A stretch of 64,000 nucleotides of DNA from Mangrovicella endophytica. GTDB lineage: Bacteria > Pseudomonadota > Alphaproteobacteria > Rhizobiales > Rhizobiaceae. Shown here in pieces: positions 32,319-40,742 of the stretch. The stretch is from positions 27,778 through 91,777 of the forward strand of contig NZ_PKMZ01000013.1 in assembly GCF_002893625.1 (NCBI RefSeq), written 5' to 3'. Position 1 is the stretch's first letter. Every line of letters begins with the position of its first letter. The notes beneath the pieces were generated by a model. It saw only the letters and a list, made by a program, of their open reading frames with translations. It was not told the origin of the DNA and did not search any database. Made by a program: the position numbers and the translations under genes.

Positions 32319-34159
32319 GCGAAGATGCCGTGCATGTACCAGCTTGGGCGCGCCGCACCCGCCGCGGCCGGCGCGGCAAAGGCCGGGAATGCCGCGGCCC
32401 CGGGGTCGGCCGGCGCTGCGGCGTCGTCACGCGCTCCGGCCTCCGGGACGGACGCAGCCGCACCATCCTCCGCGCCGTCCTCAAAATCCTCGCGATCCCC
32501 GAAATCCTCCTCGCCCGAGGCCAGGAGGTCTGCCGCAGCGTCCAGCGCATCGCTGGCGTCGACACGGAACAGCCAGAAGCGCCGGCCGGCCTCGTCCTCG
32601 ACGCGGTAATAGTCGCGCGTGCCCTCGAAGGGATCACGCCACCATTCCGGGGCGATGCGCTCCGGTCCCTCCGCCCGCCGGACGCGGTGCAAGGCCTTGC
32701 GCCAGCGAAAGTGCAGCGGCGCGCCATCCGGCAGCTCATAGGCCGCCTCGACCGGCTCGGGTGTGCCGAGCAGCCGCACCGGCCGCGGTGCCAGGAGCGG
32801 CGGGGTGGCGGCGGCCGCGTCACTGGCCAGCTGGCCTGAGGCCGGATGCCCGGCGCCGAGTAGGGAATGCCGACGCTCCGCCCGTTCCGGACGGTGGCTC
32901 TGCACCGGCTGGGCAGTGAGGACGGTGTTTTCGCCGAGCCGCGCGCCCAGCCGGTCGACGAGGTCGCTCAAGGCCTCGCCATTCGCACCGCCGCCGGCAA
33001 GGCTGGTCTGGCGATCAGCCACGGCGGCGGTCTCGGCGACGGAAAGGCGGACGAGATCGAAGCCGAAGCCGACATCGATGGCATCCCCGATGCCGGTCAG
33101 ACGCTCGCGGAACAGCCGGGCGATGCGCAGGGGATCCCGCAAGGGCGCGGCGGTGGCGACGCCGACACGCTCCACCTTGCCATCAACGCGGAACAGCGCG
33201 AGGTCGAAGCGGCGGCCGCCTTCGCAGCGCGTGGCGAGATCGACGGTGAGGCGCTCCGCGAGCGCCAGGACGAGGCGCTCGATATCCTCCTGCAGGCTGA
33301 CCGGCTCGAACAGGCGTCGCTCGGCCGAGAGCGCGGGCACCGGAATGCGCGGCGAGATGGGCGATCCGGCACGGCCGAAGGCCCGGTCGAGCCGCGTCAG
33401 GAGATCGGCGCCGAAGCGGCGCACGAGGCTCGGACGCGGCAGATCGGCAAGATCGCCGAGCGTCGAAAGCCCCAATCGGGCCAGGCGGGCGATCATCTCG
33501 GGCGCGAGCCGCAGGGATGCCAAAGCAAGCGGCGCGACATGGGCGGCTTCGTCGCCGGTCGCGACGATCCGCCGGACCGGCGTCATCTGCGGGCGCTGCG
33601 ACACCAGCGCCTGCGCCGTTCCCGCCTCGCTCGCCACCGCCGCCTCGGCCCTGAGGCCGGCGCGCTCGAGGCGCCGCACGACATCGCGCAGCATCGCCCC
33701 CTCGCCGCCGAAGAGATGCGCGCAGCCGGAGATGTCGAGGATCAGGCCGTACGGCGCGTCGATGGCGACGAGGGGCGTGTAGCGGTCGCACCAGTCGGCC
33801 GCGGCATCGAGGAGCGCGGCATCGGCGCTCACATCCTCGGCCTCGGCCCAGAGGCCCGGAAACCGCGCCCGCGCTTCGGCGAGGCCCGTCCCGACGGACA
33901 GGCCGAGGCCAGCCGCGCGCTCGCAGACCGCAACGAGGCGATCGGCATTGCCGACGCGGCCATGGACGACGAGCGGCTCGGCGATGCCGGGGCTTTCGTG
34001 CGGGCCCTCCCGGGGTGAGCGGGCGGCTGCCTCACGAGACGCGGCGGACCGCCAGGCGGCTCCGAAGCTCTGCCGCCGGATCCGGTCGGTCGAGAGGAAC
34101 GGGAAGGCGAGGGCGAGCATCCGCGCCGGTGGCCGTGACGGGCTGGAAACGGCGTTCAT
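32315..34159 (-). CDS. imuB: ImuB, inactive Y-family polymerase homologue of the mutasome
   Basis: 614 residues from ATG 34159, starting inside the end of imuA (about 128-base overlap). A start at 34120 (MLALAFPFLSTDRIRRQ) is possible but has no ribosome-binding site. The palm region lacks acidic active-site residues seen in true Y-family polymerases. The fold markers AIDAPYGLILDISGCAHLFGG, LGLSTLGDLADLPRPSLVRR-FG and a C-terminal WWRDPFEGTRDYYRVEDEAG-RRFWLFR are present. A disordered Ala/Pro/Glu-rich stretch lies near the C-terminus. It recruits DnaE2 through the beta clamp by family. Confidence 0.93.
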   Translation of the reverse strand: MNAVSSPSRPPARMLALAFPFLSTDRIRRQSFGAAWRSAASREAAARSPREGPHESPGIAEPLVVHGRVGNADRLVAVCERAAGLGLSVGTGLAEARARFPGLWAEAEDVSADAALLDAAADWCDRYTPLVAIDAPYGLILDISGCAHLFGGEGAMLRDVVRRLERAGLRAEAAVASEAGTAQALVSQRPQMTPVRRIVATGDEAAHVAPLALASLRLAPEMIARLARLGLSTLGDLADLPRPSLVRRFGADLLTRLDRAFGRAGSPISPRIPVPALSAERRLFEPVSLQEDIERLVLALAERLTVDLATRCEGGRRFDLALFRVDGKVERVGVATAAPLRDPLRIARLFRERLTGIGDAIDVGFGFDLVRLSVAETAAVADRQTSLAGGGANGEALSDLVDRLGARLGENTVLTAQPVQSHRPERAERRHSLLGAGHPASGQLASDAAAATPPLLAPRPVRLLGTPEPVEAAYELPDGAPLHFRWRKALHRVRRAEGPERIAPEWWRDPFEGTRDYYRVEDEAGRRFWLFRVDASDALDAAADLLASGEEDFGDREDFEDGAEDGAAASVPEAGARDDAAAPADPGAAAFPAFAAPAAAGAARPSWYMHGIFA

Positions 34160-35129
34160 CGGGATTCCATTCCACTTGGAAGCGCTGGGGGTTTCTGGAT
34201 TTCTCGATCGAGACGTCGAAGACGGGCGGCCCGACCAGCTTGCCGCGCAGGGGCGCCGGCGGTGCGGCGGCGGCGCGCAGGCGCAGGCGGAGCGGCGCGG
34301 CGGTGGCATCGGCCCGGCCGCCCTGGCGTAAGAGCACGAGCGGTAGGCCGGCCTGGCGGGCGCGCAGATGCAGCCGGCGGGTGCCGTCAAGCGTCAGGCA
34401 GGCGGGATTGCCGAGCGTTTCCAGCACCACCAGCGACAGGGCGCCGGAGCGCGCGGCCTCCTCCGCCGCCCAGGCCGCTTCCTCCAGCCGCCGGGTGCGC
34501 ACCAGGATGAGGCGCGGCGCGCCGAAGGCGTCCAGCCCCGGGAGATAGGGCAGGCCGCCTTCGTTGAGGGCAAAGGACGGCGCCGCCCAGAGCACCGGCC
34601 GCCCGTCGGCAAAGAGCGAGGCGAGCGCCAGGACGAAGCCGGCGCCGGTGCCGCTGTCGCGCGTCGCATCGAGATGGATCTCGGACAGGCCCTCGGCCGG
34701 AAAGCCGCCGCCAAGCGCCCGGTCCGCCTCGGCAACGCCGAGCGGCACGGCGGCGCGCGGCAGGCGCCGGCGCAGCGGTGTCAGCGCCTGCCGCTCGGCG
34801 GCGGAAAGATCCGGCTCCACCGCTGCGCCGGCGTCACGGTTTCTGCCCGGCGGCGAGGCCGGGGCCTCCAGCAGCGCCGGGAGCTCACCCTCGATGCGGG
34901 CGATCTGGGCGCGCAGGGCTTCGAGCTCCGCCTTGCGGGCCCTGGGCGGTGATGATGAGGGACGTGCCGCCTCGAGCTGACGTGGCCGATCCTCGCTGCG
35001 CGGCGGTTTTGGCGCTTCGCTCTGGCCGCGGGCGACAATGGCGAGGCGATGCGGCGGGCCGACTCGAACGGGGTTCCATCCGGCCTGCCGGTCAGCAGTG
35101 GCCAAGCGTTCCTCTGACGAGAGCGGCAT
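34032..35129 (-). CDS. imuA: ImuA, RecA-like mutasome protein
   Basis: 365 residues from ATG 35129 (GGAG seven bases upstream); an ATG 12 bases earlier is less well placed. The N-terminus is Pro/Arg-rich. The RecA/SulA-like core includes LGVAEADRALGGGFPAEGLSEIH, ALASLFADGRPVLWAAPSF, RLILVRTRRLEEAAWAAEEA-ARSG and LSLVVLETLG. It ends PLDRPDPAAELRSRLAVRRVS. It is the first gene of the imuA-imuB-dnaE2 operon and has an alphaproteobacterial LexA box 64 bases upstream. Confidence 0.93.
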   Translation of the reverse strand: MPLSSEERLATADRQAGWNPVRVGPPHRLAIVARGQSEAPKPPRSEDRPRQLEAARPSSSPPRARKAELEALRAQIARIEGELPALLEAPASPPGRNRDAGAAVEPDLSAAERQALTPLRRRLPRAAVPLGVAEADRALGGGFPAEGLSEIHLDATRDSGTGAGFVLALASLFADGRPVLWAAPSFALNEGGLPYLPGLDAFGAPRLILVRTRRLEEAAWAAEEAARSGALSLVVLETLGNPACLTLDGTRRLHLRARQAGLPLVLLRQGGRADATAAPLRLRLRAAAAPPAPLRGKLVGPPVFDVSIEKSRNPQRFQVEWNPDERRFQPVTATGADARPRLPVPLDRPDPAAELRSRLAVRRVS

Positions 35130-35192
35130 AAGCGTCTCCATCGGCGGGACGCTTGGCGCCCAACCGTTCGACCTCTCCCGCGGAGAGGAATT

Positions 35193-35207
35193 GTTCCTGA
35201 TATGTTC
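35193..35207. promoter_or_regulatory. LexA box upstream of imuA
   Basis: GTTC-CTGATAT-GTTC, an exact match to the alphaproteobacterial SOS box GTTC-N7-GTTC (a direct repeat, unlike the palindrome of E. coli). It lies 64 bases upstream of the imuA start in an AT-richer promoter stretch, so the operon should be DNA-damage inducible. Confidence 0.8.
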
Positions 35208-35380
35208 CTATGGATTCCAGAGCGCCTTGGGAGAGTCAAGCAGTCCTATTTGTGATTATTTTCCTCCCTTAAGGGAACATTTCTGCTCCTCGCAGCATCA
35301 AGGTTGATCAGCCGAGCCACCCTCGCCCCATGGCGGCGCAGGCTCTATGCTGGGCCATCCGGATCGCAGGGCAGGACGGC

Positions 35381-35803
35381 ATGGGTATCAGGGATCACAG
35401 CGGTGACTGGGGACGGCGGCTGGCGCCGAGCCTCGAGGAGATCGAGGCCCTGGCGCTGGAGGCCTATGCCAACCTGCCCGAGACGTTCCGGTCGCTCTCC
35501 GGCGAGATCCGCTTCCATGTCGCCGATTTTCCCGAGGACGACGTGATCGAGGAGATGGGGCTGGAAGGGCCGTTCGACCTGCTCGGCCTGTTCGAGGGGC
35601 GCGCGGTGTCGGCGCTGGCGACGCCCGTGACGGGCGAATTGCCGAATCGCATCCTGCTCTATCGCCGGCCGATCCTCGATTACTGGGCCGAGCACGAGGA
35701 AAGCCTCGGCACGCTGGTGACGCATGTGCTGATCCACGAGATCGGCCACCATTTCGGCCTGTCCGACTCGGATATGGAGGCGATCGAGGCCGCGGCCCCC
35801 TGA
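35381..35803 (+). CDS. Zincin-type metallopeptidase (PF06262-like)
   Basis: 140 residues from ATG 35381 (MGIRDHSGDWGRRLAPSLEE). The family pattern is LALEAYANLPETFRSLSGEI, FHVADFP and the metal site LVTHVLIHEIGHHFGLSDSD (HEIGH plus a downstream acidic residue). Such minimal zincins are about 120-150 residues and have no known substrate. It starts 188 bases from the LexA box and is divergent from imuA; whether LexA also affects it is open. Confidence 0.88.
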   Translation: MGIRDHSGDWGRRLAPSLEEIEALALEAYANLPETFRSLSGEIRFHVADFPEDDVIEEMGLEGPFDLLGLFEGRAVSALATPVTGELPNRILLYRRPILDYWAEHEESLGTLVTHVLIHEIGHHFGLSDSDMEAIEAAAP

Positions 35804-36019
35804 GGCCGGCCGATTCGCCCGCCGAGCCAATGGCCTGCGGCACCCCTACCGCTCAGCATGCGAGGGAGCTGAACTCGCCTATCACTTCGGCAGGTTGCTT
35901 CATTCGGTCGCAGGGGCGTGACCGGTCACCCTGCTGGCCAATCCTTTGCCTGTGCAACTATCAAGACTCCCGTGCCGCGAGAGCGATATGACAGCCACCT
36001 AAGCATAGACACAGGAAGC

Positions 36020-37225
36020 ATGGCAGAGCCGTCCCTTGCTGACGATTTTGCAGCCGATGTCGCTGCCGTCGAGAGCATCGAAGCCGTACCGACGATCCTG
36101 CAGGTGATCTGCCGGATGACCGGCATGGGACTGGCGGCAGTGGCGCGGGTGACGGAGGAGCAATGGGTCGCCTGCCAGGTGCACGACCTCATGGGCTACG
36201 GCCTGAAGCCCGGCAGCGAGATCGACGTCCACAACACGTTCTGCCGGGTGGTGCGCGAGCAGCGTGAGCCGATCGTGATCGACAATGCCGCGGCCGATCC
36301 CTTCTATGCCGACCACCCGATCGTGACGAGATTCGGCCTCCAGAGCTATATCTCGGTGCCGATCGTGCTGCGTGACGGCCGCTTCTTCGGCACGCTCTGC
36401 GCCATGGATCCAAATCCCGGGCGGCTGAGCACGCCCGGCTCGGTCGACATGTTCAAGCTGTTCGCGGAGCTGATCGCCTTCCATCTCGACGCGCGGGACC
36501 GGCTCGCCTCCATCGAGGCCGTGCTCCACGACGAGCGCCGCACGTCGGAACTGCGCGAGCAGTTCATCGCCGTGCTCGGCCACGACCTGCGCAACCCGCT
36601 GGCCGCCATCGATTCGGGCGTGACGCTCTTGCAGCAGACACCGCTCGACGCCCGCGCCGCGGCGACGGTGGGCCGCATCCAGAACAGCGTCGAGCGCATG
36701 GCGCGGCTGATCGACGACGTGCTCGACTTCGCCCGCGGGCGTCTCGGGGGCGGGCTCGTCATCGAACGCGACGATTCCGGGCCGCTGCAGCCGATGCTGG
36801 AGCAGGTGGTGACGGAGTTCCAGGCGAGCTCGCCGCAGCGCAGCATCGAGGCGCAGTTTGACCTCGACCGGGCCATTGCCTGCGACCGCTGCCGGATCTG
36901 CCAGCTCCTGTCGAACCTCATCGACAACGCGCTGACGCATGGGCTGGCGGCTCAGCCGGTGCGCATCCGCGGGGCCGTGGAGGACAATGCGCTGGTGATC
37001 ACGGTCACCAACGCGGCCGAGCCGATCCCCCAGACGATGCTGTCGCGGCTGTTCCACCCGTTCCAGCGCGGGCAGCTGCGGGCGAGCCGCAAGGGCCTGG
37101 GGCTTGGGCTGTTCATCGCGGCCGAGATCGCCAAGGCGCATGGCGGGACTCTGGAGGCGGATTCGTCGCCCGATGAAACCCGCTTCACCTTTCGGATGCC
37201 GATCCAGCCAGCGGCGAGCGCCTGA
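36020..37225 (+). CDS. GAF-domain sensor histidine kinase
   Basis: 401 residues from ATG 36020, preceded by AGGAAG. The GAF domain spans about 15-165 (VESIEAVPTILQVICRMTGM to HLDARDRL). HisKA follows with the phospho-acceptor His in FIAVLGHDLRNPLAAIDSG, then HATPase_c with LLSNLIDNALTHG (N box) and KGLGLGLFIAAEIAKAHGG (G box). It has no transmembrane segment, so it is cytosolic. No response regulator is adjacent, so it is an orphan kinase in this window. The ligand is unknown. Confidence 0.93.
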   Translation: MAEPSLADDFAADVAAVESIEAVPTILQVICRMTGMGLAAVARVTEEQWVACQVHDLMGYGLKPGSEIDVHNTFCRVVREQREPIVIDNAAADPFYADHPIVTRFGLQSYISVPIVLRDGRFFGTLCAMDPNPGRLSTPGSVDMFKLFAELIAFHLDARDRLASIEAVLHDERRTSELREQFIAVLGHDLRNPLAAIDSGVTLLQQTPLDARAAATVGRIQNSVERMARLIDDVLDFARGRLGGGLVIERDDSGPLQPMLEQVVTEFQASSPQRSIEAQFDLDRAIACDRCRICQLLSNLIDNALTHGLAAQPVRIRGAVEDNALVITVTNAAEPIPQTMLSRLFHPFQRGQLRASRKGLGLGLFIAAEIAKAHGGTLEADSSPDETRFTFRMPIQPAASA

Positions 37226-37268
37226 GCCTTAAGGCGCCGAGCCAAGCCGGCCGGCGCGTTCTGCCCGG

Positions 37269-37475
37269 TTACTGCTCGCCGAGCTTCACGGCGGGATCGT
37301 AGTCCTTGCCCTCGACGGTCTTCACCACCGCCTGGCCGCAGCGCATCAGTCCGGCGGCCGCGTCGAAGGCGTAAGTGGGGCTGCCATGCAGCTCCCAGCC
37401 GCCCGCGATGGCCGCCGAGACCTTGTGGCAGAAGCTGGCGTCGTCCGGGCCGGTGAGAAAGCGATAGAGCTTCAT
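37269..37475 (-). CDS. DUF1737 family protein
   Basis: 68 residues, MKLYRFLTGPDDASFCHKVS-AAIAGGWELHGSPTYAFDAAAGLMRCGQAVVK, the full-length DUF1737 pattern. The ATG at 37475 is family-typical, and the longer frame upstream is a shadow. The function is unknown. It sits in a block of stress-type genes (two ferritin-like proteins and a YdaD-like SDR) on the same strand. Confidence 0.9.
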   Translation of the reverse strand: MKLYRFLTGPDDASFCHKVSAAIAGGWELHGSPTYAFDAAAGLMRCGQAVVKTVEGKDYDPAVKLGEQ

Positions 37476-37639
37476 GGACGGTCCCTGTGCGAGGGGAGAG
37501 CGCAGGCGGGCCTGCACGAGCTGAAGGATCGGCCATGGCTTAGCCGCCACCGCCCTGTCCGGGCAAGAGCGTGCAACCAGGCCGTATAGCGCGCCGCCTG
37601 TGCGGGCCGCCGCCGACGCGCCATAGCCCTCAAAAGCGA

Positions 37640-37668
37640 CAGCCCGGCGCGGGATGCGCGCCGGGCTG
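37640..37668 (-). terminator. Rho-independent terminator after the ferritin-like gene
   Basis: CAGCCCGGCGCG and CGCGCCGGGCTG form a perfect 12-bp stem with a five-base loop, 24 bases past the stop codon, followed by TCGCTTTTGAG on the minus strand. Confidence 0.75.
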
Positions 37669-37691
37669 CCAGTCATGCAGTTGGCTGATCG

Positions 37692-38138
37692 TCAGCGGCT
37701 GCTGGCCTGTTCCATCCAGGCGCGGTGGCGCTGCTCGTCGGCCATCGCCTTCTGGAAGAACTGGCGGGCCTCCGCCGAGGCGACGCTGTTCGAGCTCGCC
37801 TGCTGGTAAGCCTGGACGGTATCGTCCTCGTTGGTGCGCATCGCCTTCAGGATCGCACTGTCGCCAACAAGGCTGGCGAGCGCGATCTTGCCGGTGGTGA
37901 GCCACTCCTTGGCGTCGCCCTCGCTGGGCGATTCCGCACCGAGCGCACTCGCCATCCGCTTCAGCTCCGCGACATGGCCGAGGTGATCCTCGCGGAAAGC
38001 CGCGATCTGGCTCTTGGAGGCAGGGTCCTCGAGCTTCTCGATCGTCGACTCATAGGCGGCGATGGCGTCGTGCTCGAGATAGAGCAGGTTGGTGACGAGC
38101 TTCTCGACGGTGGATTCGGTTCCGACTGTGGTGACCAT
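37692..38138 (-). CDS. Ferritin-like / DUF2383-type four-helix protein
   Basis: 148 residues. VEKLVTNLLYLEHDAIAAYE-STIEKL, then DPASKSQIAAFREDHLGHVA-ELKRMA, and FFQKAMADEQRHRAWMEQ show a four-helix bundle with regularly placed Glu/His pairs (LEHD, EDHLGH, DEQRH) as in PA2169-like ferritin-like proteins. It may bind iron or serve as a stress protein. It is upstream of DUF1737 and downstream of another ferritin-like gene on the same strand. Confidence 0.85.
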   Translation of the reverse strand: MVTTVGTESTVEKLVTNLLYLEHDAIAAYESTIEKLEDPASKSQIAAFREDHLGHVAELKRMASALGAESPSEGDAKEWLTTGKIALASLVGDSAILKAMRTNEDDTVQAYQQASSNSVASAEARQFFQKAMADEQRHRAWMEQASSR

Positions 38139-38228
38139 GATATCCTCAAACGTTGCGGCAAGGGTTCTCCGGAGCTAGAGCCCCGGAGATGTCGATGCCG
38201 ATGATGGACAGCGAAGGGCGCGTGCGGC

Positions 38229-38738
38229 TCAAGCCGCTTTGGCGCCGCCCTTCGAGCTCTGATTGGCGCTGGATTCAGCGATCTGCGTCAGTAGCGCGTC
38301 GGCCTTCTTTTCCTCTTCGAGCGTCTCATTGAGGAGCGAGGCGGCCTCGTCGAGGCCGAGCTGCGTCGCCCAGGTCTTCAGCGTGCCGTAACGCGAGATC
38401 TCGTAGTGCTCGAGCGCCTGCGCGCAGCCGATCAGCACGGCATCGCCGGCTGCCGTCTCGCCGAAGTCCTCCAGATCCTCTTCCATCTCGGACGACAGGC
38501 CCTGGATCGCCTCGCAGGTCTTGCCGCGCGGCGCCTTGTCGATCAGCTCGAACACCTTCACGAGGCGCTCCACCTGGCCTTCGCTTTCCTCGCGATGCTC
38601 ATCCAGAGCCTTCTTCAGCTCGGGCGACTGCGCCGCCTTCGACGCCTTCTTCAGTGCGCGGACGGACTGGCGTTCGGCGAAATAGACGTCCTTCAGGGTT
38701 TCGTAGAAGGCGTCGTCGAGGGTCTTTTCCTTGGCCAT
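38229..38738 (-). CDS. YciE/YciF-type ferritin-like protein (DUF892)
   Basis: 169 residues. TLDDAFYETLKDVYFAERQSVRALKK, then KKALDEHREESEGQVERLVKVFELI, QALEHYEISRYGTLKTWATQLG and LLNETLEEEKKADALLTQIA are the DUF892 pattern of four helices with E/H metal ligands. The family is induced by osmotic or general stress in many proteobacteria. The lysine-alanine tail is normal. A clear ribosome-binding site lies before the ATG (AGGAGACGCAAC). Confidence 0.92.
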   Translation of the reverse strand: MAKEKTLDDAFYETLKDVYFAERQSVRALKKASKAAQSPELKKALDEHREESEGQVERLVKVFELIDKAPRGKTCEAIQGLSSEMEEDLEDFGETAAGDAVLIGCAQALEHYEISRYGTLKTWATQLGLDEAASLLNETLEEEKKADALLTQIAESSANQSSKGGAKAA

Positions 38739-38920
38739 GGTGTTGCGTCTCCTTCAAAATCAAACTCGGGGTGGGCTTCCGGCATAGGCCGGGTCGGTGG
38801 ATCAACGATTCCATTCGGAAAAGGTTGTGCAACCGAACGATGATTCTTGCCGGTACCTGCCATGCACCGCCAAAGTGCCGATCGATCTTCGTTAGCCGGC
38901 GAACGGGTACGGTGTCCGTG

Positions 38921-39793
38921 TCACAGCATCGGACGCCCGCCGGTGACAGGAATGATGGCGCCGGTGATGTAGCTCGCCTCATGGGAGGCCAGCATGACAT
39001 AGGCCGGCGCCAGCTCTGCCGGCTGGCCGGCGCGGCCAAGCGGCGTGTCGGAGCCAAAGCTCTTCACCTTCTCCTCCGGCATGGTGGAGGGGATCAGCGG
39101 CGTCCAGATCGGGCCTGGGGCCACCGCGTTGACGCGGATGCCGCGCTCGGCGAGCAGTTCCGCCAGACCGGCCGTGAAGTTGGCGATGGCCCCCTTGGTA
39201 GCGGCATAGGCCAGCAGCTGCCCCGTCGGGCTCTTGGACTGGATGGAGGTGGTGTTGATGATGGCGCTGCCCGGCTTCATCACGCCCGCCGCCGCCTTCG
39301 ACAGGTAGAATTGGCTATAGATGTTGGTGCGGAAGGTGGTGTCCCACTCCTCGGCGCTGATGTCCTCGATCTTGTCGATGGTCGCCTGATGGGCGGCGTT
39401 GTTGACGAGGATGTCAAGACGGCCGAACTCGCGTGTCGCCCGCTCCACGAGCGACTTGCAGAACTCCTCCGACTTGACGTCGCCGGGCGCGAGAATGGCG
39501 CGTCGACCGGCCTTCTCCACCCAGCGGGCGGTGTCCTGAGCGTCCTCGTCCTCGCTGAAATAGGAGATCAGGACATCGGCGCCCTCGCGGGCGAAGGCGA
39601 TGGCGACGGCCCGGCCGATGCCGCTGTCGGCGCCGGTGATGATGGCGGCGCGGCCTTCGAGACGCCCGCTGCCCTTGTAGCTCTCCTCGCCATGGTCGGG
39701 CCTCGGCGTCATCTCATCCGTGAAGCCGGGCATCGCCTGGCTCTGCGCCGGCTGGGGCGGCTGCGGGGCGTCCTTGGTCGGATCGGTGATCAT
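38921..39793 (-). CDS. SDR-family oxidoreductase of the general-stress YdaD type
   Basis: 290 residues from ATG 39793 (AGAGGAGA upstream). The N-terminal extension of about 45 residues (PQPAQSQAMPGFTDEMTPRP-DHGEESYKGSGRLEGR) is characteristic of the YdaD/YhxC stress group. SDR motifs are TGADSGIGRAV, NNAAH, TSIQ, YAATK (Y-x3-K) and ITGAIIPVTGGRPML. An EcfG-like promoter lies 112 bases upstream of the start. The substrate is unknown. Confidence 0.93.
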   Translation of the reverse strand: MITDPTKDAPQPPQPAQSQAMPGFTDEMTPRPDHGEESYKGSGRLEGRAAIITGADSGIGRAVAIAFAREGADVLISYFSEDEDAQDTARWVEKAGRRAILAPGDVKSEEFCKSLVERATREFGRLDILVNNAAHQATIDKIEDISAEEWDTTFRTNIYSQFYLSKAAAGVMKPGSAIINTTSIQSKSPTGQLLAYAATKGAIANFTAGLAELLAERGIRVNAVAPGPIWTPLIPSTMPEEKVKSFGSDTPLGRAGQPAELAPAYVMLASHEASYITGAIIPVTGGRPML

Positions 39794-39904
39794 TGCGTCT
39801 CCTCTGGTCACAGGCGCACACGGCACGAAGGGTGCGGCGCGCATCGGCCGTGGCTACGAGCCGGGGCGGCGCGGCGACGCTGCGGCCCGGCTGGTCCAGA
39901 GAGC

Positions 39905-39929
39905 AACTGAGAGAGGGGTGAGGAGTTCC
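39905..39929 (-). promoter_or_regulatory. EcfG (general stress sigma factor) promoter candidate
   Basis: Read on the minus strand: GGAAC, 17 bases, GTT. This is an exact match to the alphaproteobacterial EcfG consensus GGAAC-N16/17-GTT. It is 112 bases upstream of the stress-type SDR gene and in the right orientation. Confidence 0.6.
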
Positions 39930-40055
39930 GGCCCGTAGCGGGCGCTGCCGGCCCAGCGGGCCGAGAAGCCAAGGAAAAATCCTGTGCCGGCTACGGGACA
40001 CGGGCTCGGGTGAAGGGATGAAAGGCGGGCCGTCGGCTGTCGGGCAGAGCGCAGG

Positions 40056-40655
40056 CTAAGTATGGGTTAGATAGCCAAGAACCGCACGCTCCACACGCAC
40101 GGCCAGATCGACCTGGACAGTTTCGCCACGCTCCCCGGCTGCATCGATCATCCCCTTGATGATGGCCATGACGTCCTGCGTCACGACGGTGACTGGCTCC
40201 TGTGGCGCGAGGTCCGAGCGGCTGAACAGCAACAGGCCGATCTGCCGAAACTCCTCGGCAACCCGCGCCGTTTCGGTATCTCCCGGCAGGACCGCCTCTT
40301 CGAAGTCCAGCAACCGGGCGAGGGCTGGCCGTCGCAACTGATGCGACACGCAGGCCCGGATCAGCGTTGCCAACGCAGCCCGACCGGTCGGCTCGACCAG
40401 CGCCGCCTTGGCCTCAGCGATCAACAGGTCCGTCTCGCGAACGATGAGAGCGCCGAGCAGCGCCTCCTTGCTTGAAAAGTATTGATACAGCGAACCGATG
40501 CTGACGCCCGCGCGCTCGGCCACCGCATTGGTCGAAAATCCCTCGCGTCCATCCTGCTCCAGAATGCGAGCCGCTGCCTCGACAAGCGCTGCGACGGTCG
40601 CCTGCGCCCGCCCCTGGGTGGGCCGTTTGCGGGGGCTGGGACGCTGCTGGGCCAT
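40056..40655 (-). CDS. TetR/AcrR family regulator, divergent from darcynin gene
   Basis: 199 residues from ATG 40655 (MAQQRPSPRKRPTQGRAQAT). VAALVEAAARILEQDGREGF-STNAVAERAGVSIGSLYQYFSSKEALLGALI is the helix-turn-helix domain. It starts 88 bases from the divergent darcynin gene, and a perfect palindrome with 11-base arms lies between the starts. A TTG start at 40685 would reach into the palindrome and is less likely. It probably represses itself and the darcynin gene. Confidence 0.92.
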   Translation of the reverse strand: MAQQRPSPRKRPTQGRAQATVAALVEAAARILEQDGREGFSTNAVAERAGVSIGSLYQYFSSKEALLGALIVRETDLLIAEAKAALVEPTGRAALATLIRACVSHQLRRPALARLLDFEEAVLPGDTETARVAEEFRQIGLLLFSRSDLAPQEPVTVVTQDVMAIIKGMIDAAGERGETVQVDLAVRVERAVLGYLTHT

Positions 40656-40683
40656 GGCGAGTCCACGATCGGAAAGCGAGTAC

Positions 40684-40709
40684 AAGATATGAGCTATTGC
40701 TCATATCTT
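40684..40709. promoter_or_regulatory. Perfect palindrome between TetR and darcynin genes, operator candidate
   Basis: AAGATATGAGC-TATT-GCTCATATCTT, 11-base arms without mismatch, centred 42 bases upstream of the TetR start and 47 bases upstream of the darcynin start. This is the strongest operator-like palindrome in the window. Confidence 0.75.
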
Positions 40710-40742
40710 CCATCTGGTCAATCTAATCAAGGTGATGCTGAG

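Noticed and set aside
30945..32609. 554-codon plus-strand frame opposite dnaE2
   Set aside because: Antisense shadow; dnaE2 is unambiguous.
38739..38920. EcfG promoter before the DUF892 ferritin-like gene
   Set aside because: A GGAAT occurs, but no GTT at 16-17 bases; consensus not met.
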